From UBA9715 sp964553375 (GTDB taxonomy: Bacteria; Actinomycetota; Coriobacteriia; Coriobacteriales; Eggerthellaceae), in assembly GCA_964553375.1 (NCBI GenBank), contig CAZKKN010000017.1:1-35734 (forward strand): a stretch of 35,734 nucleotides of DNA. Direction: 5' to 3'. Of this stretch, positions 18,311 to 25,813 are shown in pieces. The notes below the pieces were generated by a model that saw only the letters and a program-made list of their open reading frames with translations, made no database searches and had not been told where the DNA came from. The position numbers and the translations under genes are program-made. The stretch's first letter is position 1, and every line of letters begins with the position of its first letter.

Positions 18311-18339
18311 GTTTTCTGTAGCACGCACTCTGAACGCTT

Positions 18340-18370
18340 AAAGACCCCGCCAGCCATGGCGGGGTCTTTT
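18340..18370 (+). terminator. Rho-independent terminator of the molybdoenzyme operon
   Basis: A perfect 12-bp stem, AAAGACCCCGCC/GGCGGGGTCTTT, with a 6-base loop AGCCAT, ending in TTTT. The A-rich left side lets it act on both strands. It lies 29 bases after the NrfD gene stop. Confidence 0.92.
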
Positions 18371-18525
18371 CATGTCAGGGGATGGGCTGTTTTATGTCAG
18401 GGGTCGGGGATGATGGCAGGTAGCTATCGGGTTCAGGCCCTAATCACCGACCNNNNNNNNNNATCCTTTCGGGATCATGCCATCATCCCCGTCCCCTGAC
18501 ATAAAACAGCCCATCCCCTGACATG
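18371..18525. repeat. 48-bp near-perfect inverted repeat surrounding an assembly gap
   Basis: Arms 18371-18418 and 18478-18525 are reverse complements at 47 of 48 positions. Each arm itself holds ATGTCAGGGG twice as a direct repeat. The 59-base centre contains ten N (18453-18462), so the middle is not fully known. It begins directly after the terminator. It looks like a REP-type or MITE-like palindromic mobile repeat, and the gap may be a collapsed or larger insertion. No transposase is visible. Confidence 0.85.
18453..18462. other. Assembly gap (10 N)
   Basis: Ten undetermined bases at the centre of the inverted repeat. The true length is unknown. Confidence 0.99.
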
Positions 18526-18574
18526 CGGCAAGGCGCAATAGGCTTATCACCTCCTGGCTTACTGTGGCGTTTGC

Positions 18575-18580
18575 TACAAT
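18575..18580 (+). promoter_or_regulatory. Putative -10 box (TACAAT) of the second molybdenum gene set
   Basis: TTGCTACAAT lies 22 bases before the CCG-protein start. Transcription from it would begin just before GAAAGGA, the ribosome site that fixes the start at 18603. No clear -35 is seen. Confidence 0.5.
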
Positions 18581-18602
18581 GGGGGAGATAGAAAGGATTC
18601 CC

Positions 18603-19517
18603 ATGGATGAGTACACATTCGAGGATGTTTTAGCGAAATCACGGGTCACCTGCACTTTCCCGGGACTGGAGGCTGTGCAGTCCTTTCATGAGGAAGGAGA
18701 GGCGTGCACGTCGCTTTTCTTTCCTGGCTGCTCGTTCATTAATTACGGCATCCCGTTGGTGAATGCCGTGTACGACCTGCTGCGAAATGCGGGGAGCGTG
18801 GATGGCATGTCCCTGCTCTGCTGCGGGAAGATCCTTGAGTACGAGCCGGAGGCGCTTACGGTTCGCCCGGCTTTCGAGCAGCAGTTCCGCGACCATATCG
18901 CCCAGACCACCATAAAGCGCATCGTCGCCGCATGCCCCAATTGCGTCACGGCTTTGCGCAACCTGCTGGCGGTTGAGGAGCGCACCGCTTCCATCGAGGT
19001 GGTGCCGCTGCCCGTGGAACTGGAGCGTTTGGGTTACAGGATAGATCCTCAAACGGCCCTTGAGGTGGCGCGTCGCGACGAGCGCTTGAAGGACGCCACC
19101 TCTGTGGTTTTCGCCGTGAAGGATTCGTGCCCCGACCGCGATACCGGGGAGTTCGCTGAGAGCCTTCGGGCACTATTGCCTGCTGACATGCAGGTGGATA
19201 TGGCCCACAATCGCAAGCGCTCGATCTGCTGTGGGTCTCGGCCCCGGGCCGTGGGGCGTATGGAGGCGGCGGTGAAGTCCTGTGGGCTGAACCACGAAGA
19301 GGCGGCCGCAGCCGGGGCAAACGGACTGGTTACCTCCTGCATGAGCTGTGCGTTCTTGCTGTCCACCCTGGTACCGGAGCTGCCGGTCTTCCATTACTTG
19401 GAGCTGCTCTTCGATTATCGGATCCCTTGGGAATACGCTGACCAATACATGAAGCTGCGCTTCCTATTCGACAGTTCCCTGGGAGTGCGGGAATTCTACG
19501 GGTTGGATACCCTCTAA
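18603..19517 (+). CDS. Double CCG-domain (HdrB-like) iron-sulfur protein
   Basis: 304 residues with two complete cysteine-rich CCG motifs. The first is Cys43 ... Cys73-Cys74-Gly75 ... Cys111-x2-Cys114. The second is Cys176 ... Cys209-Cys210-Gly211 ... Cys246-x2-Cys249. In HdrB, LutA and GlpC relatives such motifs bind unusual [4Fe-4S] clusters and handle disulfide or two-electron chemistry. No ferredoxin domain is fused. The start at 18603 has GAAAGGA upstream; the longer frame from 18564 runs across the promoter. The next gene, a molybdoenzyme, starts 18 bases downstream, so the CCG protein probably donates or accepts its electrons. That is inferred from position. Confidence 0.85.
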   Translation: MDEYTFEDVLAKSRVTCTFPGLEAVQSFHEEGEACTSLFFPGCSFINYGIPLVNAVYDLLRNAGSVDGMSLLCCGKILEYEPEALTVRPAFEQQFRDHIAQTTIKRIVAACPNCVTALRNLLAVEERTASIEVVPLPVELERLGYRIDPQTALEVARRDERLKDATSVVFAVKDSCPDRDTGEFAESLRALLPADMQVDMAHNRKRSICCGSRPRAVGRMEAAVKSCGLNHEEAAAAGANGLVTSCMSCAFLLSTLVPELPVFHYLELLFDYRIPWEYADQYMKLRFLFDSSLGVREFYGLDTL

Positions 19518-19535
19518 GGGCATAAGAGGCGCGCC

Positions 19536-21740
19536 TTGACGGAATTGAAACCGACAAATTGCCATTTCTGCGGTTACTGCTGCGCATTTCTCGCTGAAGT
19601 GGAAGACGGGCGCATCGTGGGGCTTTCCCCGGATCCGTCCCGTTATCCTTATGACGACCGCATCCTGGCCGGTTGTCGCCGCTGGCGCAGGAACCTGGAT
19701 GTGCTTGATTCCGAGCGTCGGGTCAATCACCCCCTGAAACGCCGGGGCGAGCGGGGAAGCGGGCAATGGGAGAAGGTGAGCTGGGACGAGGCACTCGATG
19801 ACATCGCGGAGCGCCTGGCAGCCCTGCGTGAAACCTATGGACCGGGAACCCTTGCAAGCGCAATAGGGGGTCCGCATGGCTCCTTTTGGCCGCTTCACCG
19901 GTTCATGAGCCTGTTCGGTTCCCCTAACAACATGGGAATAGGGCAGATCTGCTGGAACCCGCGCATTTGGATGGACGTCATCACCTTCGGCTGGACGGTG
20001 GAGGCCGACATAGTCCCTGGCATCACCCAGGCGTTCTTCCTCTGGGGCACCAATCCCGCCCAGTCTGACAACTCGGCTTTCTGGCAGACGATCCGCGGGT
20101 TGAAGGACAAGGGTATAAAGCTCGTTGTGGTGGATCCGCGCTTCACCCAATGCGCCTCGCTGGCCGACCTGTGGATCCCGGTGCGGCCGGGCACGGATTG
20201 CACTTTGGCCTTGGGCATGATCGCTGCCATCTGCCGTGAAGGGCTGGAAGATAAAGGATTCGTTGATCAGTGGTGCCATGGCTTCGATGAGCTGAAGGCC
20301 CATGTGGAGCCGTTCACCCCTGCCTTCGTGGGGGATTTCTGCGGTGTGGAGCCTGAAGCTGTGGAAAAAGCCGCTCGCATCTTCGCCGCAGGGCGTACGG
20401 CGATGGTCTCTGGCCGGGGGATCGACCAGGTGGGGGCCTCGGTGGCCCCAACGCATCGTGCGCTTTGCATCCTGCGGGCCATCACCGGCAACGTGGACCG
20501 TCCTGGCTCCTGTGTCCTTGCAGAGCGCAGCGATTTCATCCCTGAGGTGGATTTCGAGATGAGCGATAGCCTCACTGCCGAACAGCGCGCCCTCAGTCTG
20601 AACGGGACCCGCACGCCTTTGCAGTCATTCGCAGGCTATGACCTGGTGCGTTCCCAGACAGAGAAGCTGGGCCGCCGCCTGCCCATGCGCTATATGACGG
20701 CTGCGGCGCCGGATCTGGTGCTGCATGCCATGGAGACCGGCGAGCCCTATCCGGTGCGTGCCCTCATCGTGAATGCTACCAATCCGCTTCTGACTTATGC
20801 CGATACCCATCGGGTCTTCGATGCATTTAAGGGACTCGACCTCCTGGTGGTCCTGGATTATTACATCACACCCACTGCAGCCTTGGCCGATTACATCCTG
20901 CCGGTGGCTGGCGCCATGGAGCGGCCCATCTTCCAGATCCATGGCGGAGTCGCCAACAACGGCTACGGCGGCCCGGCGGCGGTGGAGCCCTATTATGAGC
21001 GCAAGACCGATTACGACATCTTCCGTGCTTTGGGCATGCGTTTGGGCCAAGGGGATTTCTGGCCCCAGGAATCTCTAGCCGAGGCCTTCGCGGCGCAACT
21101 CGCGCCCACGGGCATGGACTGGGAGGATTTCTGTACCGTGGGGCTGTATTGGGTGCAGCCTCCTTATGAGAAGCACCTGCTGCCCAGCGCGGATGGCGCG
21201 CCGGCCGGGTTTGCCACCGAAACGGGGAAGATAGAGCTGGCAAGCGAGCTTCTGCCCCGGTTGGGAGGGGAGCGCCTGCCTTCCCAAGGCCGTCCGGTGA
21301 CCCTTTGCAGCGAGGAGCTCATAGATCGCATCCAAGCCCAGGGCGGCGTGCATCTGCCTATGGTCACCGGTTCCCGCAAGCAGCCCTACAACGCCTCCAT
21401 GTACATGGATGACCCCGGTTTTCGCAAGATGTCGCCCCGACCGGTGGCCGAGGTGAGCGAGGCTACGGCCCAGCGTTTGGGTTTGGAGCCTGGCGATAAA
21501 GTGAAGTTGACCACCGATCATGGCGAGGCGACTTTCACCTTGGCTACGGCGAAGATGCGCGATGACCTCATAAGCGTGGACTACGGGTGGTGGTTCCCCG
21601 AGCGCGGTATCCCCCAAACGCCGGATTTCGGAGGCATTTGGGAGTCCAATGTGAACGCACTCACCAGTTGCGCCTTGGAGGAACCGCTCATAGGCACCTG
21701 GGCCTATAATGCCCTCGATGTCATGGTGCAGAAGGTCTGA
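19536..21740 (+). CDS. Second molybdopterin oxidoreductase, compact, Cys-ligated
   Basis: 734 residues, DMSO-reductase superfamily. The cluster-binding pattern is Cys9-x2-Cys12-x3-Cys16-x30-Cys47, but the last Cys is followed by RRW rather than the usual xKG or xRG. Cys139 in GQICWNP matches the Mo-ligand position of the first enzyme. ALIVNATNP and the C-terminal dinucleotide-binding domain (YGWWFPERG, ESNVNALTS) are conserved. No Tat signal is seen. The TTG start is supported by AAGAGG 6 bases upstream. No four-cluster ferredoxin or membrane subunit accompanies it; the preceding CCG protein is the obvious redox partner. It lacks the octamer-repeat tail of the first enzyme. Acetylene hydratase-like non-redox activity cannot be excluded. 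Confidence 0.88.
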   Translation: MTELKPTNCHFCGYCCAFLAEVEDGRIVGLSPDPSRYPYDDRILAGCRRWRRNLDVLDSERRVNHPLKRRGERGSGQWEKVSWDEALDDIAERLAALRETYGPGTLASAIGGPHGSFWPLHRFMSLFGSPNNMGIGQICWNPRIWMDVITFGWTVEADIVPGITQAFFLWGTNPAQSDNSAFWQTIRGLKDKGIKLVVVDPRFTQCASLADLWIPVRPGTDCTLALGMIAAICREGLEDKGFVDQWCHGFDELKAHVEPFTPAFVGDFCGVEPEAVEKAARIFAAGRTAMVSGRGIDQVGASVAPTHRALCILRAITGNVDRPGSCVLAERSDFIPEVDFEMSDSLTAEQRALSLNGTRTPLQSFAGYDLVRSQTEKLGRRLPMRYMTAAAPDLVLHAMETGEPYPVRALIVNATNPLLTYADTHRVFDAFKGLDLLVVLDYYITPTAALADYILPVAGAMERPIFQIHGGVANNGYGGPAAVEPYYERKTDYDIFRALGMRLGQGDFWPQESLAEAFAAQLAPTGMDWEDFCTVGLYWVQPPYEKHLLPSADGAPAGFATETGKIELASELLPRLGGERLPSQGRPVTLCSEELIDRIQAQGGVHLPMVTGSRKQPYNASMYMDDPGFRKMSPRPVAEVSEATAQRLGLEPGDKVKLTTDHGEATFTLATAKMRDDLISVDYGWWFPERGIPQTPDFGGIWESNVNALTSCALEEPLIGTWAYNALDVMVQKV

Positions 21741-21818
21741 GCCATCCGGTCGTGATGCCGTTTACGCTTCCGAGGTGCGGGGATTCGGTGGTTTCCCCGG
21801 CTTCTCCCTAATACCCGG

Positions 21819-21824
21819 TACAAT
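21819..21824 (+). promoter_or_regulatory. Putative internal -10 box (TACAAT) before the DUF2064 gene
   Basis: CGGTACAAT lies in the 163-base gap between the molybdoenzyme and the DUF2064 gene, about 80 bases before the latter. The four downstream genes may therefore be transcribed on their own. No -35 is evident. Confidence 0.45.
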
Positions 21825-21903
21825 AGTAGGTGATGTCTACGAAGCGGTGCGCCTTTACGCTGAGGCCCAAGGCCGTCGCGGTTCGAAAAGCAAGGAAGGT
21901 ATC

Positions 21904-22890
21904 ATGACTCCGAAAAAGCACGCCCTGCTCATATTCACCAAACCGCCCATCCCCGGCATGGTGAAAACCCGCATGACCACCGATTACGGCGGGTTTCTCT
22001 CCATGGAGCAAGCCGCCGGGTTCTACCGGTGCTGCTTCTATGATGTCTGCGCCATGGGCATGGAGGCCATCGCCGAGCTTCAACAGGAAAACGACGCCCT
22101 GGTGGCGGCCGACCCCGATGCTCAGAAGATTACGTACGATTTCTTCTGCAGCACCACGCCGGCCGAGAGCCTGGATGAGGTGAAGAAGCTCTTCGAGGAT
22201 GCCGGCCCGTGGTTCATGGACATCCATTACCTCACCGATAGCGGCAGCTCGTTCGATGAGCACTTCAACGATGCCTGCCAGCAGCTCTTCGATCTGGGCT
22301 ATGAATCGTTCGTGGCCATTGGCGGGGATGTGCCCACCATGCCCAAAGGCCACATCAAGCAGGCATTCCAATGGCTCGATTACTTCCAGGCGGCCGGCAC
22401 GCCGGGCTTCGTCCAGGCGCCCTGTCAGGAGTGCGGTACCTCCCTTGTGGGCTATAGCTACAACACGCCCATCGACCATACGGGCATCTATTACAACATG
22501 GATGGCCGCCCCGCCTTGGATGGTTATGTGGAGAAGGTGCGGGAAAAGGGAATCCCCACGGCTTACTTCGAGCCCGTGGCCGACATCGATGAGGTGTCGG
22601 ACCTGGCACATGCCATCTCGTGCATGAAGGCGATTCGGGAAGCGGGCAAATACCAGCCGCTCTATGTGCCCCATCGCACCCTCAACTGGTGCGAGTTCAT
22701 GGGCATTCAGGTCTCCACGCCTCCCAACGACAATCATGACCCGCGGGATTACCTGGATGGCACCTCTCAGGGCGACTCGGCCCCTTCGGCTCAGGACAGC
22801 GAGCGTATCGCTCAGGTTATGGGCGCTCTGGAGGAAGAGCGCCAGAAGGGCTTCGAATATGAGCGCGGGAAGTACGGAGCTCAGGACTAA
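21904..22890 (+). CDS. DUF2064 family GT-A-fold transferase
   Basis: 328 residues. The N-terminus ALLIFTKPPIPGMVKTRM is the DUF2064 (TIGR04282-type) signature, equivalent to the nucleotide-binding start of GT-A enzymes. GGDVPT at 140-145 stands where the metal-binding acidic motif is expected. Members are annotated as putative glycosyl- or nucleotidyltransferases, some near arsenosugar genes; the true donor and acceptor are unknown. The C-terminal region is longer than usual for the family, about 100 extra residues, with PCQECG in the middle and a charged tail. AAGGAAGG sits before the ATG at 21904; the open frame upstream to 21709 crosses the putative promoter and is not used. The radical SAM gene follows after 10 bases. 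Confidence 0.82.
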   Translation: MTPKKHALLIFTKPPIPGMVKTRMTTDYGGFLSMEQAAGFYRCCFYDVCAMGMEAIAELQQENDALVAADPDAQKITYDFFCSTTPAESLDEVKKLFEDAGPWFMDIHYLTDSGSSFDEHFNDACQQLFDLGYESFVAIGGDVPTMPKGHIKQAFQWLDYFQAAGTPGFVQAPCQECGTSLVGYSYNTPIDHTGIYYNMDGRPALDGYVEKVREKGIPTAYFEPVADIDEVSDLAHAISCMKAIREAGKYQPLYVPHRTLNWCEFMGIQVSTPPNDNHDPRDYLDGTSQGDSAPSAQDSERIAQVMGALEEERQKGFEYERGKYGAQD

Positions 22891-22900
22891 GGAGGGCGAA

Positions 22901-24310
22901 TTGACCGTGACCGCCGAGAACGCGCCTTCAAGCGAGGAGCCGAGGACCAAGCTCCATTCCACGCTCTCGCTTTGCCCCCAATGCCTGCGCACGCTGAAAA
23001 CCGAGGTCTATGCCGATGGCGATGGGGTGGTGTGGATGGAGCGAAGCTGTCCTGTCCATGGTCAGGCCATCACGCGCCTGTGGAACGATGCAGACCATTA
23101 CCAGTGGATTCGCAGTCATGGCTTTCCCCCCGTGGCACCTCCGGCACCGAACCTGGAGGCCGGAGCGCCCTGCCCGTTTTCCTGTGGCACCTGCACTCGC
23201 CACGAGCGGCGCGGAACGCTTCTGGAGATCGAGGTGACCCGCAACTGCAACCTCCATTGCCCGGTTTGCTTTGCCAGTGCAGAGACCGGGGAAGATGACC
23301 TCACCCTTGATGAGATAGATGCCATGTATGACACCATCGCGGCTGCTGTGGGCACCGATGGGGCGGTACAGCTCACCGGGGGCGAGCCCACCACCCGCGA
23401 TGACTTGCCCGAGATAATCTACCGGGGCCGCGCCAAGGGTTTTTGGGGCATTGAGGTGAACACAAATGGCCTGGTCATCGCCAAGCGTCCGGGGTATTTG
23501 GAATCCCTGGTGGCGGCCGGCCTTACCGGTGTCTATCTTTCCTTTGACGGCCTTACGGGCGATGTCTATGAGGGTACCTGCGGCCGGGACATCCTCAACG
23601 TGAAGCTGCGAGCCATCGAACGTTGCCGGGAATGTCACATCCAAGTGGTGCTCTCCGTGGCTGTGGTGGCTGGGCTGAATGATGGCCAGCTGGGGGACAT
23701 CCTGCGCTTCGCTTTGGAGAACTCCGATGTGGTGGCCGGCATTGCGCTGCAGCCGGCGTTCACCTCGGGGCGCTTCGATGTGAGCCGCTTCGAGCCTATG
23801 AGCGCCGGGGATGTCATCTTCAACCTGGCCGACCAATCCAATGGGCTCATCGACCGCTATGACATCTGGCCCTTGGGTACCTCCCATCCGCTTTGCGATA
23901 CCGGCGTGTTCTTGCTGCATGCTCCGGAGTTGGCCACCCACGAAAGCGGCTTCGTGCCTGCTACGAAGCTTCTCACCCAGGAGGAATACCACGACGGTTT
24001 CAGCCCTGATTCACCTCAAGGGTCGGTGTTCTTGGATATCCTGAACAAGAAGGGCATCGAGACAAGCGATGGGATTTCCATCATCATCATGAACTACATG
24101 GACGCCATCACCATGGATGTCCAACGATTGCGGGAATGCTCCATGATGGTCACGGTGCCTTCGGGGCTCGCGATCCCGTTTTGCTCCTATCATCTGACCG
24201 ATGCCCGTGGCTGCCGTGTCTATGCCCCCTGGTTGAAGGAGCGGCTGCGCGATGCCATAGAGCCTTCGGAGCTCATTGAGAGATACATTGTGCAGAAAGA
24301 AGAGGGATGA
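22901..24310 (+). CDS. Radical SAM enzyme of the Tes/MJ0619-like type
   Basis: 469 residues. The radical SAM cluster motif is Cys116-x3-Cys120-x2-Cys123 (CNLHCPVC). Just before it is Cys91-x3-Cys95-x2-Cys98 in CPFSCGTCTRH, an extra-cluster motif characteristic of the tetraether-synthase/MJ0619-like group. An N-terminal CPQC ... CPVH (Cys25, Cys28, Cys50, His53) resembles a small metal-ribbon site. TGGEPT is the SAM-binding GGE motif. Further Cys in the C-terminal part (PFCSYH, RGCRVY) may hold another cluster. Family members make C-C bonds on inert lipid carbons or act on unidentified substrates; the bacterial TrsS group is also similar. The TTG start has GGAGGG upstream. The end overlaps the next start by 4 bases. 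Confidence 0.85.
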   Translation: MTVTAENAPSSEEPRTKLHSTLSLCPQCLRTLKTEVYADGDGVVWMERSCPVHGQAITRLWNDADHYQWIRSHGFPPVAPPAPNLEAGAPCPFSCGTCTRHERRGTLLEIEVTRNCNLHCPVCFASAETGEDDLTLDEIDAMYDTIAAAVGTDGAVQLTGGEPTTRDDLPEIIYRGRAKGFWGIEVNTNGLVIAKRPGYLESLVAAGLTGVYLSFDGLTGDVYEGTCGRDILNVKLRAIERCRECHIQVVLSVAVVAGLNDGQLGDILRFALENSDVVAGIALQPAFTSGRFDVSRFEPMSAGDVIFNLADQSNGLIDRYDIWPLGTSHPLCDTGVFLLHAPELATHESGFVPATKLLTQEEYHDGFSPDSPQGSVFLDILNKKGIETSDGISIIIMNYMDAITMDVQRLRECSMMVTVPSGLAIPFCSYHLTDARGCRVYAPWLKERLRDAIEPSELIERYIVQKEEG

Positions 24311-25374
24311 TGGCCCTAAAACCTGATCAGAGCCCAGATTCGAAGGACGCCAAAGCCGCTCAGCGCGAGTTCGCAGCACGCGAGCGTGACGCTCACAGCG
24401 AGGTGAATTACAGCATCACCGTGAATGGGGAGGCGTGCATCGGCTGTGGCCTTTGCGCGTCGTTTTGCCCCACGGAAGTCTATACCATGGATGGCGGCAA
24501 GCCCGTTGCCGTCCATCCGGAATGGTGCTGGGGGTGTGAGACCTGTTCGGGCAATTGCCCCCAAGACGCCCTGACGGTGGAAGTGAACCCCGAATCCCTG
24601 AAGGCCGACGACGCCCACCCGCGCGCCACGCTCATCACCGATGAAGAGGCGGCTACCTATAAGACCTGGGCGAAGACGCTGCGCGAGGTGCTGGGACTGC
24701 GCTGGCATCCGGTGGGGGTGCGCCTCATCCGGGCGGGGGAGCCCTATCCCGAAGGAGTGCAGATTCCCAAGGAGCGCCTGCGCTATTGCCAAGCCATGAA
24801 TGCAGCACGGCGCGGCGTGTCGTTGCTCATGCCCGCCAACCGCCATTCCTGCCCGGACGGCACCTCCATCTTGGGACTCACCGAGATTCCCCCAAAGCTC
24901 GCTTCGGGAGAGATCTATATCCTCTTCCACAAGCTGGACACCCAAGAGGCCGCCAGTCGCATGGTGAACGAGCGGCCCATGCTCGAACCTCATTCCATGG
25001 ATGCCACCTGTGTTTTCCCCTTGGATGACCCCAAGGCGAATGTGGATGTGGTAGCGGTCATGGGCAACCCTGAGCAGATGATGTGGCTCTCCATGGCCAC
25101 CTCCTATTACACCGGTCATCGCCACGATTTTCATGCGAGCGGTTATAACTCCCATTGCGTGGAGGTGACGCTGCTGCCGATGCGCGATAAGAAGATCAAT
25201 ATATCCTTCGGCTGCTATGGTGGTCGGGCGAGCACCGACATGGGTGATGACATGATGATGATGGGCATTCCGGTGGAGCTGATGGACGATGTGGTGCGCG
25301 GGGTGAAGGAGCTCTCGGTGCGCGTCATACCCCAGGAGCGCGATAAGATCTATCTGCCGCCTTTGCGCAGCTAG
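24307..25374 (+). CDS. Ferredoxin-DUF169 fusion protein
   Basis: 355 residues. An N-terminal 2x[4Fe-4S] ferredoxin domain has Cys44, 47, 50, 54 and Cys74, 77, 80, 84 (CIGCGLC and CWGCETC groups). A DUF169 domain follows from about residue 115 to 345, including RYCQAMNAARRG, HSCPDG and SFGCYGGRAS. DUF169 has no established activity. The fused ferredoxin suggests it delivers electrons, plausibly to the radical SAM enzyme encoded just before it. ATG overlaps the upstream TGA (ATGA), a typical coupled arrangement; a second ATG three bases later could also be used. The GNAT gene begins 10 bases after the stop. Confidence 0.82.
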   Translation: MMALKPDQSPDSKDAKAAQREFAARERDAHSEVNYSITVNGEACIGCGLCASFCPTEVYTMDGGKPVAVHPEWCWGCETCSGNCPQDALTVEVNPESLKADDAHPRATLITDEEAATYKTWAKTLREVLGLRWHPVGVRLIRAGEPYPEGVQIPKERLRYCQAMNAARRGVSLLMPANRHSCPDGTSILGLTEIPPKLASGEIYILFHKLDTQEAASRMVNERPMLEPHSMDATCVFPLDDPKANVDVVAVMGNPEQMMWLSMATSYYTGHRHDFHASGYNSHCVEVTLLPMRDKKINISFGCYGGRASTDMGDDMMMMGIPVELMDDVVRGVKELSVRVIPQERDKIYLPPLRS

Positions 25375-25384
25375 AAGGTAGATC

Positions 25385-25813
25385 ATGGACGGGCTATTCT
25401 CCATTCGCGACGCGCGGCCGGAAGATCTGGACCTCATCGACGCCTATGCCCAGGCGGAGGGTATGGATATCATGCCCGGTTGCGAGCGCATTCGCGTGGC
25501 GGTCAATGAAGACGATGCCGTGGTGGGTTTTTGCCGCCTGCAAGACGATGTGAACGGAATCGCCTACGTGAATCCCATCGTGACCTATGCCCCCTGGCGC
25601 AACTACGGGGTGGGACGGGCGCTCATCGAAGATGCCCGGCGCATCGCGGGGGAACTGCGCCTGATAGCCCGGGGAACGAGTGAGGGTTTCTATCGGAAGC
25701 TGGGATTCAGCGAGATGGGATGGGACGAGGTGGACCTGAAGGCGGCATCGGAGGACTGCGATAATTGCCCCTACCGGGAGACCTGCCATCCGGTGCCTAT
25801 GCGCTTGGCTTAG
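25385..25813 (+). CDS. GNAT N-acetyltransferase with C-terminal Cys motif
   Basis: 142 residues. The acetyl-CoA-binding segment is at about 70-82 (WRNYGVGRAL, the R-x-x-G-x-G/A signature) and the usual FYRKLGF strand is at about 102-108. The last 20 residues contain Cys125-x2-Cys128-x5-Cys134 followed by HPVPM, a possible metal-binding tail not needed for acetyl transfer. It is the last gene of the set; its stop overlaps the convergent padR stop by 4 bases. The acceptor is unknown; a link to the pathway rather than to general resistance is inferred from position. Confidence 0.8.
   Translation: MDGLFSIRDARPEDLDLIDAYAQAEGMDIMPGCERIRVAVNEDDAVVGFCRLQDDVNGIAYVNPIVTYAPWRNYGVGRALIEDARRIAGELRLIARGTSEGFYRKLGFSEMGWDEVDLKAASEDCDNCPYRETCHPVPMRLA

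Noticed and set aside
17210..18328. Long minus-strand open frame opposite the NrfD gene
   Set aside because: Its composition (Gln/His/Asp-rich) is typical of the complement of a membrane-protein gene; the sense frame has clear family motifs and overlaps its neighbour in operon style.
18340..18525. CRISPR array
   Set aside because: Only inverted, not regularly spaced direct, repeats; no cas genes in the window.
21808..22992. Minus-strand open frame of 394 codons opposite the DUF2064 gene
   Set aside because: No domain match and no start site; the sense frame carries DUF2064 motifs and a good ribosome site.
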